64,000 nucleotides of DNA from Isoalcanivorax indicus. Its GTDB lineage: Bacteria > Pseudomonadota > Gammaproteobacteria > Pseudomonadales > Alcanivoracaceae. How positions within the stretch are numbered: position 1 is the first letter of the stretch; each line of letters opens with the position of its first letter. Positions 1-10,394 of the stretch are shown piece by piece. A program made the translations under genes and the position numbers. Where the stretch lies: positions 1,054,001 through 1,118,000 of the forward strand of contig NZ_QGMP01000001.1 of assembly GCF_003259185.1 (NCBI RefSeq), written 5' to 3'. Under the pieces are notes generated by a model that saw only the letters and a list, made by a program, of their open reading frames with translations, had not been told where the DNA came from and made no database searches.

Positions 1-418
1 AGTGGATCGAGCAGCCATGCTCCGTGTCGCCGGCGTCCAGTGCGCGTTGATGTGTGTTCAGGCCCGGGTAGCGCGGCAGCAGGGACGGGTGAATGTTAAG
101 CAGGCGTCCGGCGTAGTGTTGCACGAAGGTCGTTGTCAGGATACGCATGAAGCCAGCCAGCACCAGCGTCTCGGGGGCAAAGGGGTCCAGGGCGTCGATC
201 ATGGACTGATCGAAGGCCTCGCGGCTGGCGTAGTCGCGGTGGTTGATCTCCAGGGTCGCCAGGCCGTGTTCGCGGGCACGCGCCAGGCCACCGGCATCCG
301 GACGATTGCTGAGAACGCAGACGATCTGCGCCGGCAGGGTGCCGGCCTGGATGGCGTCGATCAGCGCCTGGAGATTGGTGCCGCTGCCACTGATCAGCAC
401 GGCAAGACGGTGTGTCAC
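1..418 (-). CDS. purN: Phosphoribosylglycinamide formyltransferase PurN (3' part cut by window edge)
   Basis: Third step of de novo purine synthesis: transfer of the formyl group from 10-formyl-THF to GAR, in the cytoplasm. About 139 N-terminal codons are visible on the minus strand. They begin [20 protein letters not shown], the PurN nucleotide-binding start, and include the family block [17 protein letters not shown] with the catalytic His and substrate loop. I chose the GTG at 416-418: it overlaps the purM stop codon (GTGA), so the two genes are translationally coupled. The C-terminus lies beyond base 1. Family assignment is secure; only completeness is unknown. Confidence 0.96.
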   Translation of the reverse strand, partial: MTHRLAVLISGSGTNLQALIDAIQAGTLPAQIVCVLSNRPDAGGLARAREHGLATLEINHRDYASREAFDQSMIDALDPFAPETLVLAGFMRILTTTFVQHYAGRLLNIHPSLLPRYPGLNTHQRALDAGDTEHGCSIH

Positions 419-1461
419 GCCTTGCTGCCCTCGATCACCACATCCGGGTCGCCGTCGTGGCTGACGATGTCACCCAGCAGCCAGGCGTCTTCGCCGCAGG
501 AGGTCATCAGGGCCAGGGTCTGGTCGACGCTGCCGTCGGGCACCACGATGACCATCCCCACGCCGCAGTTGAAGGTGCGGTACATTTCGGCGGTCTCGAC
601 CTGGCCCTGTTCCTGCAGCCACTGGAATACCGGTGGCCAGGTCCAGCTGCCGCTGTCGATGCGGGCGCGGGTCCCCTCGGGCAGGACGCGCGGCAGGTTT
701 TCGGGCAGGCCGCCGCCGGTGATATGGGCGAGTGCATGGACATCGCCCTGGCCCAGCAGCTTGAGCAGGGATTTCACATAGATGCGGGTGGGTGCCATCA
801 GGGCGTCGATCAGGTGGACGCCGCCAACGCGGGTATCCTGGTCATAGTCGGCCTGCTCGAGAATGCGGCGGATCAGGGAGTAGCCGTTCGAATGGGGGCC
901 GCTGGCGCCCAGGGCGATCAGTTTGTCGCCAGCGCGGACCTTGCTGCCGTCAAGAATGCTGTCGCGTTCCACCACGCCGACGCAGAAACCGGCCAGGTCG
1001 TAGTCTTCGCCTTCATACATGCCCGGCATTTCTGCCGTTTCGCCGCCCACCAGAGCGCAGCCGGCCAGCTCGCAGCCTGCACCGATACCGCTGACCACGC
1101 GGGTGGCGGTCTCGACATCCAGTTTGCCGGTGGCGTAGTAGTCCAGGAACATCAGCGGCTCGGCGCCGCCGACAATCAGATCGTTGACGCACATGGCCAC
1201 CAGGTCGATGCCCACGGTGTCGTGGCGGTCGTGCTGCATGGCCAGGCGCAGCTTGGTGCCGACGCCGTCAGTACCGGCCACCAGAACCGGTTCGCGGTAA
1301 CCGGCCGGCAGGGCACACAGGGCGCCGAAACCGCCCAGCCCGCCGAGCACTTCCGGACGCCGGGTGCGCTTGGCGATCGGTCCGATTTTCTTGACCAGAG
1401 CATTGCCGGCGTCGATATCGACACCTGCGTCACGGTAGCTGAGGGGTTTTTTTTCAGTCAT
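415..1461 (-). CDS. purM: Phosphoribosylformylglycinamidine cyclo-ligase PurM (AIR synthetase)
   Basis: Closes the imidazole ring of FGAM to give AIR, with ATP, in purine synthesis. 348 residues, matching the usual length of about 345. The N-terminus is [20 protein letters not shown]. Signature segments include [12 protein letters not shown] and [14 protein letters not shown] start at the ATG at 1459-1461 because AGGAG lies just upstream and the nine extra codons of the longer frame (to 1488) precede that Shine-Dalgarno. Its stop overlaps the purN start, giving a purMN operon divergent from the DUF2066/hda pair, an arrangement also known in Pseudomonas. Confidence 0.98.
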   Translation of the reverse strand: MTEKKPLSYRDAGVDIDAGNALVKKIGPIAKRTRRPEVLGGLGGFGALCALPAGYREPVLVAGTDGVGTKLRLAMQHDRHDTVGIDLVAMCVNDLIVGGAEPLMFLDYYATGKLDVETATRVVSGIGAGCELAGCALVGGETAEMPGMYEGEDYDLAGFCVGVVERDSILDGSKVRAGDKLIALGASGPHSNGYSLIRRILEQADYDQDTRVGGVHLIDALMAPTRIYVKSLLKLLGQGDVHALAHITGGGLPENLPRVLPEGTRARIDSGSWTWPPVFQWLQEQGQVETAEMYRTFNCGVGMVIVVPDGSVDQTLALMTSCGEDAWLLGDIVSHDGDPDVVIEGSKA

Positions 1462-1661
1462 GGCGCGCTCCTGGTGGCGAGGGCGCACATTCTAGGGCCT
1501 GTGCCCCCGCTTGTCATCGACGCTGATCAAGGCTTCGGCGGGCCAGGGGCACTTGTGCGGAGCTGGCGGGTCTGATCTGCCGTCTCCCTGTATACGGGGC
1601 GGTCGCTCCGTCCGTGGGAAATATGGATAATGAGCCTCGCCGCAAACCGGACGGATACGTC

Positions 1662-2771
1662 ATGACGCACACTGTTTTCCTGCCAAGCGCCTCCTTTTTT
1701 TCCCCGCGCATGTCTCTGCGCCGCCAGCCGGTGTGGCTGGTCCTGCTGGGCTGTCTGCTGCTGGCCATGGGGACTCCCGCGACCGCCCAGACCGTGAACC
1801 TCAACACCGTGCAGGTGCCGGTGGCCGACCGCAGCGCCGGGGCGCGCAACGAGGCGCTGCGTGAGGCGCTGACCGTGATGCTGGTGCGTATCAGCGGGCA
1901 GACGGCGGTGTCCGACCTGCCGGGGGGCGCCGGATTGCTGGAGCGTCCGGCCAGTTGGGTGGAGCAGTTCAGCTACAGCGGTCGTGACGGTGATCTGACC
2001 CTGGAAGCACGGTTTGATGTGCGCGGTATCAGTGAACAACTGGCGCGGGCCGGAGCGCCGGTGTGGGGCCGTTCTCGTCCCCAGGTGCTGGTGTGGGCGG
2101 CGCCGGATCGGGGTGACATCGTTTCGGCGCAGAGCGACAGCGATTTTGCCCGTGGGTTGCGCGAGCGCGCCGCCTGGCGTGGGCTGCCGTTGCAGTGGCC
2201 GGCGATGGACAGTGAAGATCATGCCCGCATCAGCGCGGCGGATATCCGTGGTCGTTTCGACCGTCAGATCCAGAACGCGTCGCAGCGTTATCAGGCACCG
2301 CTGGTGGTGTCCGTGGTGTACTACACCAGTGGCCGCCCCGGCGCCCGCTGGCGGCTGTTGCAGGAAGGCAACACCCTGCGCAGTGGCGAAGTCGGCGGTG
2401 ACGGCGATGCGGCCCTGGGTGCGGCGTTGGCGGACGCCGTCAGTGATTACCTGGCGGAGGTCTATGCCGTGCGGGGCGGGGCGGAGGCCAGCGCCCTGAC
2501 GGTGCGTATCGAAGGCATCGAGCGTCTCGAGACCTGGCATACCGTGCAGCAGTTTGTGGGCCAGCAGGCGGGAGTACGGGCGGTGCGTCTGGCCAAGCTG
2601 GACGGCGACGCCATGAACCTGCAGGTGGATTTTTCCGGCGATACGGCCCAGCTGGAGCGTCTGCTGCAGCTGCACCGCCATCTGGGCGCTTGCCGTGAGG
2701 CGCCGACCCTGTTGCCTGAGCCCGGTGCGGTGAGTGATGTGCTGCGCCTGTGCTGGCAGGGTGCGAGCTGA
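1662..2771 (+). CDS. DUF2066 family exported protein
   Basis: Conserved gammaproteobacterial protein of unknown function, regularly found between purM and hda. After a short leader the protein shows a hydrophobic export segment (MSLRRQPVWLVLLGCLL, then ATAQ as a plausible cleavage site), followed by the family-typical start NLNTVQVPVADRS. The rest is soluble and rich in Arg and Leu, so a periplasmic location is inferred. The start is uncertain: ATG 1662 gives 369 residues, while ATG 1710 begins directly at the signal peptide but has no visible Shine-Dalgarno. hda follows after 12 bases, probably in one transcript. No catalytic motif was recognised. Confidence 0.8.
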   Translation: MTHTVFLPSASFFSPRMSLRRQPVWLVLLGCLLLAMGTPATAQTVNLNTVQVPVADRSAGARNEALREALTVMLVRISGQTAVSDLPGGAGLLERPASWVEQFSYSGRDGDLTLEARFDVRGISEQLARAGAPVWGRSRPQVLVWAAPDRGDIVSAQSDSDFARGLRERAAWRGLPLQWPAMDSEDHARISAADIRGRFDRQIQNASQRYQAPLVVSVVYYTSGRPGARWRLLQEGNTLRSGEVGGDGDAALGAALADAVSDYLAEVYAVRGGAEASALTVRIEGIERLETWHTVQQFVGQQAGVRAVRLAKLDGDAMNLQVDFSGDTAQLERLLQLHRHLGACREAPTLLPEPGAVSDVLRLCWQGAS

Positions 2772-2783
2772 GGCGCCCGCGCG

Positions 2784-3467
2784 ATGACCGCACAATTACC
2801 GCTGGCCCTGCGCCTGCGCGAGGGATTCGATCTGGACAGCTATGCCGGGGCGCCGGGGCTGGCGGCAGCGGTACAGGCGCTGGTGGCCGGGGAGTGGGGG
2901 CAGCTGTACCTGCATGGTCCTTCCGGCACCGGCCGTACCCATCTGCTCAGTGCGGCGGTGCGGCGGGCTGAAGAGCAGGGTGTGGCGGCCTGCCTGCTGC
3001 CGGGGGAAGAGATGGCCCATCTGACCCCGGACGTCCTGGAAGCCTTCGATCAGTATGGCCTGCTGGCCATCGACAATGTGGACGCCCTGGCCGGATTGCC
3101 GGTGTGGGAAGAGGCGCTGTTTCACCTCTATAACCGCTGCCGCGAGGCGGGCGCCGGCCTGCTGTTCGCGGCCCTCGCGCCGCCGGTTGCCGCTGGCTTT
3201 GTCCTGCCGGATCTGGCCAGTCGCCTGGCCGCCGGGCCGGTGTACCGGCTGGCCGTACCGGATGACGCGGCGCTGGCCGACCTGCTGCAACGTCGCGCCG
3301 GGCGCCGGGGTCTGGTGCTGGGGGATGAGGTGGCGGCTTACGTCGTACAACGCGGTGAACGCACGCCGGCGGCCCTGATGGCGCTGCTGGAGACGCTGGA
3401 CGAGCATGCTCTGGCTCGCCAGCGCCGTCTGACCATTCCCTTTGTAAAGGAGGTGCTGGGGTGGTAA
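2784..3467 (+). CDS. hda: DnaA regulatory inactivator Hda
   Basis: AAA+ DnaA homologue that, bound to the sliding clamp, stimulates ATP hydrolysis by DnaA and prevents over-initiation. 227 residues, the normal Hda length, lacking the DNA-binding domain IV of DnaA. The N-terminal QLPLAL (residues 4-9) is the clamp-binding motif. A Walker A-like GPSGTGRTH lies at about residues 45-53, with Arg in place of the usual Lys, followed by a Walker B-like LLAIDNVDAL. Sits 12 bp after the DUF2066 gene, the same order as in Pseudomonas. Confident assignment. Confidence 0.94.
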   Translation: MTAQLPLALRLREGFDLDSYAGAPGLAAAVQALVAGEWGQLYLHGPSGTGRTHLLSAAVRRAEEQGVAACLLPGEEMAHLTPDVLEAFDQYGLLAIDNVDALAGLPVWEEALFHLYNRCREAGAGLLFAALAPPVAAGFVLPDLASRLAAGPVYRLAVPDDAALADLLQRRAGRRGLVLGDEVAAYVVQRGERTPAALMALLETLDEHALARQRRLTIPFVKEVLGW

Positions 3468-3587
3468 TTTACAAAACTACAACAGTGACCGCAGGAGTCG
3501 CTGGCTAGAATTTGATCGCTTTACATAACAACTACAAACCTAACAAGAACAATAGAGCGCGGCGGCCCACCGCTGCGGGAGAACAGT

Positions 3588-6500
3588 ATGACTTATCGCA
3601 GGTTGCGGCCCCTCATGGCGGGGTTGCTGCTTTGCTTGGGTACCGGGGCGCACGCAGCAACGTTCCTGATCTCCATTTCCGATGATGTCTCGCAGGAGGA
3701 CGAATGCTCCCTGCGCGATGCGTTTATAGCAATCACCCAACAGGAAGAACGCAATGCCTGCCCGGCGGGCACCGGCAATGATGTGATTCGCCTGCAGGCC
3801 GGTGAGGTCTATCAGCTGGACAGCCAACTGGTGTTGGGTGGATTCATCAAGGGCGTGCCGCAGGTGGATGCAGAGGGCGATCCCGTGCCTGAGGATGGCT
3901 GTGATCCCGATGATCCGCCTCCGGGAGAAACTGAATGCCCGCAGAAGGTGGTGAAGCGCGCCATCAATCCCTCCGTGCGGATCGAGACCCTGCTGCGTAA
4001 TGAAGACAACGAGGATGCCCCGAACCCGGTGATTCGTGCTGCCAGCGGTGCGCGTGTGCTGTGGCTGCGCCGCAATGCTGCCCTGACGCTGGACAGCGTC
4101 GAGCTGCACGGGTGTGCCCCGGCTGATCCGGCAGACGTCACCTGCGACGTTCCTGTGGACGAGTTGATTGTCGCGGGCGAGTATGAAGACGAAGACGAAA
4201 CCATTCCGAAAATCCTGCCGCCTGATGGTGGCCTGCTGTTGCTGGACGGCCGTCTGACGGCGCGCAACGCGGTGACCTTCCGGGGTGGCCATGCGCGCCA
4301 CGGCGGCGCGTTGTTCGTGCGCGAGAACGTCACTGTGACGCTGCAGAACAGCCGATTGACCCACAACGTGGCGGCAGGCCAGGGCGGGGCTATCGCGGTG
4401 TACGAGGATTTCGGCAATATTCTCGCCCTGAGCCGTTTCTACATGGCGGAAAATCATGCTGCCACCGAGGGTGGCGGCGTAGCCCTGCCGGGTGGTATTC
4501 GCAGCCCGCGTTTGTTGATGGCCAACGGCACCCTGCTGCGCAACACCGCCGGGTCCGGTGGCGCCGCTGTCCATGTGGGCATGGCGGAGGATGATGATCC
4601 CGATGAGCCGACGGCCCGTGCTCCGGTTCTGGACCTGGCCAACCTGACGCTGGTGGAGAACAGCAGTGCCGACGTGGATGGCAGCGGCCTGTTCATCGAC
4701 AGCATTGGTGAGAGCGATGTGGTCAGCAACACCGTGCTGGTGGCGAATCTGCCGCGCGACTGCGCGGGCGCCGGGCTCGAGCCCAGTGTCACGGAGGGCA
4801 TACTGTTTGCGTATACGGCAACCAGTGATACCGGCTGCCCCGATCCCGGCATCTTCCAGTTTCCGGGCAACAGCGGTTATGCCAACGCGGCGGATATCAG
4901 CGTGTTGCGTAATCTGGACGGCCCGTGTGGGGCAGGGTGTGAGCCGATCGCGGATGAAGACGCGCGGTTCGATCTGCCCGGTTTTCTGCCCAACTTTGAA
5001 GCAGACCCGGTATTGAATGGTCTGCCCCGTCTGGTGGATGGCGGCAGCCCGGAAACCAGCGCCGAATTTGTGTGTGAGTCGGATGACCAGCGCGGTTTCC
5101 GTCGCGAGGACCGCTGCGATATCGGTGCGTTCGAGTTCCGTCGGGCACAGGGCGAGCCGGATAGCATCAACCTGGTGATTGGCCGCACGGAACTGCTTGA
5201 TGTGGTGGCCAATGACCTGCGTGACAGTACGATCGACTGCGGTCTGCTGGCGCCGGGCACGCCCTGCCTGTGGGTGGTACAGCGTTCCACCCGCGATGCG
5301 GTGATGACCCCCGTCATCGATGATGATGGTTATCCGCGTCTGGAATACCAGTTTACCCGCCATTACGACGGCTACGATTTCTTTGCCTATCAGGTCAACC
5401 GCGACGCCATCGTGGGTGAGACCTTCGGCGACAACAACATCGGCGCCCGGGTGGCCGTGCTGGCTCGCCCCGAAACCGGCATGACCCGCAGCCGCAATAT
5501 CGATGACTTTGGTGGCGTACAGCCGTTCTGGTTGCTGGGTCTGGTGCTGGCAGGGTTGCTGCGGTGTGGGCGCGCCCACCGTCGTATACCGGTCGGGCTG
5601 CTGGCCTGTGTGGCGCTGTTCGGCTTGCCGACGTTGGTCAATGCGGCGGAAATTCGCGTCAATCAGTTGACCGACGAGACGGACCCCGAGCCGGTGGCAG
5701 GGCAGTGCAGCCTGCGTGAGGCGATTCTCAGCGCCATCGACAAGCTGCCCAACAGTACCGGCTGCGCCAATGGCATGACCGGGGAAGACCGGATTGTGTT
5801 GCCGGCGGGCACCGTTACGCTGGTGGCGCCGCTTGAGGTAGGACAGAACAACCGCGTCATCATCGAGGGCGAGGGACCGGACAAGACGTTTATCGAGGCG
5901 GGTGGCGCTTTCCGGTTGCTGGAACATCGCAGTCGCGTGACGCTGCGCAACCTGACGCTGCGTGGCGGCGACGCCCAGTCGGGTAACGGCGGTGCCATCC
6001 AGGCCTTCACCAGTCTGATGCTGGACAACGTCCGGCTGGAGGACAACAGTGCCGTCAATGGCGGGGCTGTCTATCTGAATTTCAGCGCTGATGAGCGGCG
6101 CCAGGTGGTCATCCGGCGATCCTTCTTTGTGGACAACCAGGCCAGTGGTCACGGCGGCGCCCTCGCCATGGTGGCGCAGCGCGAGGATCATGACCTGGAG
6201 ATCAGCAACAGTACCTTTGCGGACAACAGTGCCGGCGACATGGGGGGCGCGCTGGATATTCGCGGTGGCGAGCGTATGCGCACGCGGCTGATCAACAACA
6301 CCTTTGTCGGCAACAGCGCCGTGCAGGGTGGCGCGGCCATCGATTTCAACGGCTATGCCGGTAACGCCAACATCATCAGCGCCACGATGGTGGACAACAG
6401 TGGTCCGGCGCAGATGGATCTGGGCAACCTGCCGGCAGATCCGAACGTGGAAGCGGGCAACATTACCCTGTCGAATTCGATACTCGCCGCGACGAGTCAG

Positions 6501-7877
6501 GCCTGCAGCCTGGGCGACCGGCGTCTGACGCGCAGTGTGTACAACCTGTTTGCCGATGCCATCGATCCCTCCTGTGAACCCACTGCGGCCAATGGCAACA
6601 CCGGCAACGAGACCGGCGCGCGTGCCGGCATCGTGACGTCGCTGAATAACGGTGTGCTGGTGGTGGCGGACGAGGTTGCCGAAGAAGACTGGTTGCAACC
6701 GCATTTGCCGATCACGGATACCGACGACGATCTGATCGTTGATGCCGCCAACCCGGCGGACCTGTCCAGTGGTACGGGCAGTGTTGATGCCTGCCGCAGC
6801 ACCGATCTGCGCGGCCGGTCCCGCGCGGCGGGGGACCGCTGTGACCGGGGTGCCTTTGAATTCCAGCAGGCGACGGCGCGTGATGATCAGGGCAACAACG
6901 CCAACCGCCGGACCCGCACCGTGCGCCTGGACGTGCTCGGCAACGATATTGCCGGCGAAGACGGCATTGCTCTGCGCCGCGGTACCCTGACGCTGATCAC
7001 GGGTGACGGCGATGAGCTGGCGGAAACGGTTGGCGAGGCGTTCGTACGCCAGCGTCGTGCTGACCCCGAAGACGACGAAAGCGTGCAGCTGCAATACGAT
7101 GATGTGATACAGGTGCTCTCCAGCGGTGACGAATACGAGCACTACGCCGCCGATATTGATGACCCGATCCGCGAATGCGGCATGGGGCTCAATCTGGATG
7201 GTTCGCAGAACAATGCAGATGATGACCCGGACACGCGACGCGATGATGATTGCGTGGTGGTGTATCGCTTCCGCCAGCCGACGCCCCTCGTGACCTGTGG
7301 CGATCTGCCGTTCAAGGATCGTTTCCGTTACGCGGTGGATGTGGACCGTTATACCCTGGTGACCGATCCGGATACCGGCGAGGAAACGCGGGTCTGGGAC
7401 GATACTCCGGAAACCGTGTCGGCGATGGTCGAGGTCTCCATCAGCAATGTGCCGCCTATTGTGCCGCGTACGGTAATCACCCGTCATATCGAGCCGGGCG
7501 GGGATGTCACCATCCACCTGCTGGATGAAGGGGTGCGCGAGTCGGATTTCAGTATCGTCGGCATGCGCCTGCGTGAAAATGCCTCACCGCTGTTTGCGCG
7601 CCGGGCGCTGGACAACACCATTGAAGGCACGGGGGTCATTTTTGACGATGTGAATTTCACGGTGACCTATCGCCACGGCGATAACAGCAAGCGCTTCACC
7701 GACACCTTCACCGTGCAGCTGCGTGATGAATGCGGCGATACGTCCGACGTGCGTTTCAAGATCACCTTCCCGCAGCAGAATGCGGCCGGCGGTGAGCTGG
7801 TGGGGCCGGCCGGGTTGCTGATGCTGTGGCTGGTGCTTCTTGGCGGTTGGCGCCGACGCTTGCGGACGCCATGTTGA
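3588..7877 (+). CDS. Giant exported CSLREA/beta-helix protein, apparent in-frame fusion of two tandem copies
   Basis: 1429 residues, preceded by GGGAGAA. Copy 1 has a signal peptide (residues 1-23), CSLRDAF at 40-46, Asn/Gly-rich beta-helix repeats (GGALFV, GGGVAL, NNTF-type turns), and a tail DRCDIGAFEF then DFGGVQPFWLLGLVLAGLL plus basic residues, resembling a GlyGly-CTERM-type sorting end. Without a stop codon, a second signal-peptide-like segment (IPVGLLACVALFG...VNAAE) begins copy 2, with CSLREAI near residue 707, further repeats, DRCDRGAFEF and a second tail GPAGLLMLWLVLLGGWRRR. Such proteins are usually secreted or cell-surface. Function unknown; adhesion or carbohydrate binding would be guesses. 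The internal hydrophobic pair is unusual. Confidence 0.85.
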   Translation: MTYRRLRPLMAGLLLCLGTGAHAATFLISISDDVSQEDECSLRDAFIAITQQEERNACPAGTGNDVIRLQAGEVYQLDSQLVLGGFIKGVPQVDAEGDPVPEDGCDPDDPPPGETECPQKVVKRAINPSVRIETLLRNEDNEDAPNPVIRAASGARVLWLRRNAALTLDSVELHGCAPADPADVTCDVPVDELIVAGEYEDEDETIPKILPPDGGLLLLDGRLTARNAVTFRGGHARHGGALFVRENVTVTLQNSRLTHNVAAGQGGAIAVYEDFGNILALSRFYMAENHAATEGGGVALPGGIRSPRLLMANGTLLRNTAGSGGAAVHVGMAEDDDPDEPTARAPVLDLANLTLVENSSADVDGSGLFIDSIGESDVVSNTVLVANLPRDCAGAGLEPSVTEGILFAYTATSDTGCPDPGIFQFPGNSGYANAADISVLRNLDGPCGAGCEPIADEDARFDLPGFLPNFEADPVLNGLPRLVDGGSPETSAEFVCESDDQRGFRREDRCDIGAFEFRRAQGEPDSINLVIGRTELLDVVANDLRDSTIDCGLLAPGTPCLWVVQRSTRDAVMTPVIDDDGYPRLEYQFTRHYDGYDFFAYQVNRDAIVGETFGDNNIGARVAVLARPETGMTRSRNIDDFGGVQPFWLLGLVLAGLLRCGRAHRRIPVGLLACVALFGLPTLVNAAEIRVNQLTDETDPEPVAGQCSLREAILSAIDKLPNSTGCANGMTGEDRIVLPAGTVTLVAPLEVGQNNRVIIEGEGPDKTFIEAGGAFRLLEHRSRVTLRNLTLRGGDAQSGNGGAIQAFTSLMLDNVRLEDNSAVNGGAVYLNFSADERRQVVIRRSFFVDNQASGHGGALAMVAQREDHDLEISNSTFADNSAGDMGGALDIRGGERMRTRLINNTFVGNSAVQGGAAIDFNGYAGNANIISATMVDNSGPAQMDLGNLPADPNVEAGNITLSNSILAATSQACSLGDRRLTRSVYNLFADAIDPSCEPTAANGNTGNETGARAGIVTSLNNGVLVVADEVAEEDWLQPHLPITDTDDDLIVDAANPADLSSGTGSVDACRSTDLRGRSRAAGDRCDRGAFEFQQATARDDQGNNANRRTRTVRLDVLGNDIAGEDGIALRRGTLTLITGDGDELAETVGEAFVRQRRADPEDDESVQLQYDDVIQVLSSGDEYEHYAADIDDPIRECGMGLNLDGSQNNADDDPDTRRDDDCVVVYRFRQPTPLVTCGDLPFKDRFRYAVDVDRYTLVTDPDTGEETRVWDDTPETVSAMVEVSISNVPPIVPRTVITRHIEPGGDVTIHLLDEGVRESDFSIVGMRLRENASPLFARRALDNTIEGTGVIFDDVNFTVTYRHGDNSKRFTDTFTVQLRDECGDTSDVRFKITFPQQNAAGGELVGPAGLLMLWLVLLGGWRRRLRTPC

Positions 7878-7961
7878 CCTGCCTGCCCAAGGTCGAATGC
7901 AGGTAAGGTGACAAGCTGCGTATAATGTCGCCATCGTTGAATGATGGCACAGGAGCGCAGT

Positions 7962-9359
7962 ATGAATACCTCTTCCGGTTGGGACCTGGTTGTCATTGGC
8001 AGTGGTCCGGCAGGGGAGGCCGCCGCCATGCGTGCCGCCAAAGACGGCATGAAGGTGGCCATGATCGAAGACCAGGCCCAGGTGGGCGGCAGCTGCACCC
8101 ACCTGGGTACCATCCCCTCCAAGGCGCTTCGCCATCAGGTGCGTCAGGTCATTCGCCATCAACGCAACCCGCTGCTGCAAGGCGTGGCAGACATGCCGGA
8201 CGTTGGCTGGCCGCAACTGGTCAACAAGATCCGTGATGTCATTGGTGCCCAGGTCCGGGTGCGCTCCGGGTTCTATTTTCGCAACCGGGTTCAGGTGTTT
8301 CAGGGCCGGGGGCGTATTGCCGGAGAGGGGCGTGTCCAGGTGCAGGATCATCAGGACCGCGAGTGGCTGCTGGAAACCCGCTACATCATCCTGGCCACGG
8401 GTTCGCGCCCGTATCACCCGGAGGACGTGGATTTCAATCATCCGCGCGTCTACGACAGTGACACCATCCTCGACATGGACCATACCCCACGCAACATCAT
8501 CATTTATGGTGCGGGCGTCATCGGTTGCGAATACGCCAGCCTGTTCACCGGCATGGGCATGCGAGTGGACCTGGTCAACAGCCGCGAGCATCTGCTCGAT
8601 TTCCTGGATGCCGAAATTTCCGATGCGCTGAGTTATCACCTGCGCGAGCAGGGCTGTACCATCCGGCACGGTGAAGAGTACGAGGCGGTCAAGGCCGATG
8701 ACGATGGGGTCACGCTGCTGCTGAAATCGGGCAAGCGTCTGCGGGCCGATGCGCTGTTGTGGTCGAACGGCCGCAGTGGCAACAGCCGTGACCTGGGGCT
8801 GGAGACCGTCGGCCTCGAAGCCAATGGCCGGGGCCAGCTGCAGGTGGATGAGGCCTACCAGACCGCTGCACCGGGCATTTATGCGGTGGGCGACCTGATC
8901 GGCTGGCCATCGCTGGCCAGTGCGTCCTACGACCAGGGGCGTTTTTGCGCGGCCAGCCTGTGCGGCGAGACACCGCGTCAGGTAAGCAATGTGCCCACCG
9001 GCATCTACACCATTCCCGGTATCAGCTCAGTGGGCCGTACCGAGCACGAACTGACGGAGGCGAAGGTGCCGTACGAAGTAGGGCAGGCCTTCTTCAAGAA
9101 TCTGGCCCGTGCACAGATTACCGGGGAAAAGGCGGGCATGCTCAAGCTGCTGTTTCACCGCGATACGCTGGAGCTGCTCGGCATTCACTGCTTCGGCTAT
9201 CAGGCGACGGAAATTGTCCACGTCGGTCAGGCCATCATGGCGCAACCGGCACCGCACAATACCCTGCGTTACTTCGTGGAAACGACCTTCAACTATCCGA
9301 CCATGGCAGAAGCCTATCGGGTGGCTGCGATCAATGGCATGAACCGGCTGCGCCGCTGA
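7962..9359 (+). CDS. sthA: Soluble pyridine nucleotide transhydrogenase SthA
   Basis: FAD-dependent enzyme that moves reducing equivalents between NADPH and NAD+ in the cytoplasm. 465 residues, like the E. coli enzyme. N-terminal FAD site [13 protein letters not shown], and [16 protein letters not shown] in which the second Cys of the disulfide reductases is Thr, the feature that separates SthA from lipoamide dehydrogenases. NAD site [15 protein letters not shown]-terminal dimer interface with [13 protein letters not shown] start at ATG 7962 (MNTSSGWDL), which has AGGAG upstream, instead of the in-frame ATG 7941. Monocistronic, convergent with the Smr gene. Confidence 0.96.
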   Translation: MNTSSGWDLVVIGSGPAGEAAAMRAAKDGMKVAMIEDQAQVGGSCTHLGTIPSKALRHQVRQVIRHQRNPLLQGVADMPDVGWPQLVNKIRDVIGAQVRVRSGFYFRNRVQVFQGRGRIAGEGRVQVQDHQDREWLLETRYIILATGSRPYHPEDVDFNHPRVYDSDTILDMDHTPRNIIIYGAGVIGCEYASLFTGMGMRVDLVNSREHLLDFLDAEISDALSYHLREQGCTIRHGEEYEAVKADDDGVTLLLKSGKRLRADALLWSNGRSGNSRDLGLETVGLEANGRGQLQVDEAYQTAAPGIYAVGDLIGWPSLASASYDQGRFCAASLCGETPRQVSNVPTGIYTIPGISSVGRTEHELTEAKVPYEVGQAFFKNLARAQITGEKAGMLKLLFHRDTLELLGIHCFGYQATEIVHVGQAIMAQPAPHNTLRYFVETTFNYPTMAEAYRVAAINGMNRLRR

Positions 9360-9363
9360 GGCT

Positions 9364-9963
9364 TCAGCCGCCGCGTTGTCGGCGGCTGCGTTCGGCGTAG
9401 GTTTCCCGGGTGCGCAGGCTGGCCTCGGTGGACTTGCGCACCAGCACATAGGTGGACCCGGCGCCGCCATGTTCCGGTCGCGCCGAATGCCACGCCAGCA
9501 CCAGATCCGATTCAGCCAGCCAGTGCATCACATAGCTTTTCATGCGCGCGGGCTGCGGGCTGTGCAGCCCCTTGCCATGGGTAATCAGCAGGGTGCGCAA
9601 GCCTCGCTGGTGGGCCTGGGTGAGCAGATCGTGCACCAGCTTGCGGCCATCGCTGAGGGTAATGCGGTGCAGGTCGAGCTTCGCCTGAATGTCATACTTG
9701 CCCAGTCGCAGCTTTCGGTACACGCCTTCCTGCACGCCGTTCTTGCGGTGGCCGACGATGTCGTGCGGGCCGATTTCGGCGACATGGTCGGGCACTGTCA
9801 GGGGGTTGGGGTCACGGAGCTGGTCACGGATGGCGGCGTCCCGACGCGCCAACTGGGCGGGTGAGGGCGCGCGCCGGGCGCTGCCGACGACCCGGTCATC
9901 CGGGCCCAGCGGTTTGACATCGCCCATCTCCGAGCGGAACAGGTCCAGGTCATGATCTGCCAT
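9364..9963 (-). CDS. Smr-domain protein (SmrA/YfcN-like)
   Basis: 199-residue protein with a C-terminal Smr domain (about residues 90-180): LDLHRITL opens the domain and THGKGLHSP is its conserved TxGxG-like core, followed by HGGAGSTYVLVRK. Smr domains act as DNA or RNA nickases or ribosome-collision endonucleases; which applies here cannot be told. The N-terminal part (MGDVKPL...) is the linker seen in small stand-alone proteobacterial Smr proteins. Start at ATG 9963, with AGGTGA upstream. Its 3' end lies 4 bp from the sthA stop, so the two are convergent. Confidence 0.88.
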   Translation of the reverse strand: MADHDLDLFRSEMGDVKPLGPDDRVVGSARRAPSPAQLARRDAAIRDQLRDPNPLTVPDHVAEIGPHDIVGHRKNGVQEGVYRKLRLGKYDIQAKLDLHRITLSDGRKLVHDLLTQAHQRGLRTLLITHGKGLHSPQPARMKSYVMHWLAESDLVLAWHSARPEHGGAGSTYVLVRKSTEASLRTRETYAERSRRQRGG

Positions 9964-10058
9964 GGCAATCACCTGCGCACATGATGGCGGGAACGTATAC
10001 CTTGAATGGTACCGCAAGCAGGCGGAAACTGGGATGCAAAGATGGAGGAGGGTGTGCC

Positions 10059-10385
10059 ATGCACCAGCGACTGCATCGGGATCATCTGAAGGTCAATGTG
10101 CGCGTGCTTGAGCGGGACAGCGGCCGTGTTCTGGGCCACCTGGTGGACTTGTCACTGGGAGGGCTCTGCGTATCCGGCGAGTCGCCGGCCTGTGAAGGTG
10201 ATCCGGTCTGGCTCACCCTGAACCTGCCCTGGCCTATCGACGGCCAACGGCAGGTCAGCGTGGCGGCCAGCCTGCGCTGGCAACGCGACGCCGGGCGGCG
10301 CAGACACGCTGGCTACCGATTGCACGCTGCCGATGCGCCGGCGCTGGCCGTGCTGGATGCTCTGGCGGCGCGTTTTGCGGATTGA
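10059..10385 (+). CDS. PilZ-domain protein
   Basis: 108-residue single-domain protein. Basic motif HRDHLKVNVRV at the start, and DLSLGGLCV, the D/NxSxxG element that with the arginines forms the cyclic-di-GMP site. Likely a c-di-GMP receptor for motility or surface behaviour, but the first arginine pair is not the perfect RxxxR, so binding is unproven. Start ATG 10059 follows GGAGGAGG. No c-di-GMP synthase is nearby. Convergent with the small gene at 10395-10571. Confidence 0.82.
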   Translation: MHQRLHRDHLKVNVRVLERDSGRVLGHLVDLSLGGLCVSGESPACEGDPVWLTLNLPWPIDGQRQVSVAASLRWQRDAGRRRHAGYRLHAADAPALAVLDALAARFAD

Positions 10386-10394
10386 TGATCCGTA

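Noticed and set aside
3540-7517. Open frame of 1325 codons on the minus strand opposite the CSLREA gene
   Set aside because: Antisense shadow of a high-GC gene: no ribosome site, composition rich in His/Arg/Gln, no domain; the plus strand has the signal peptide and known motifs.
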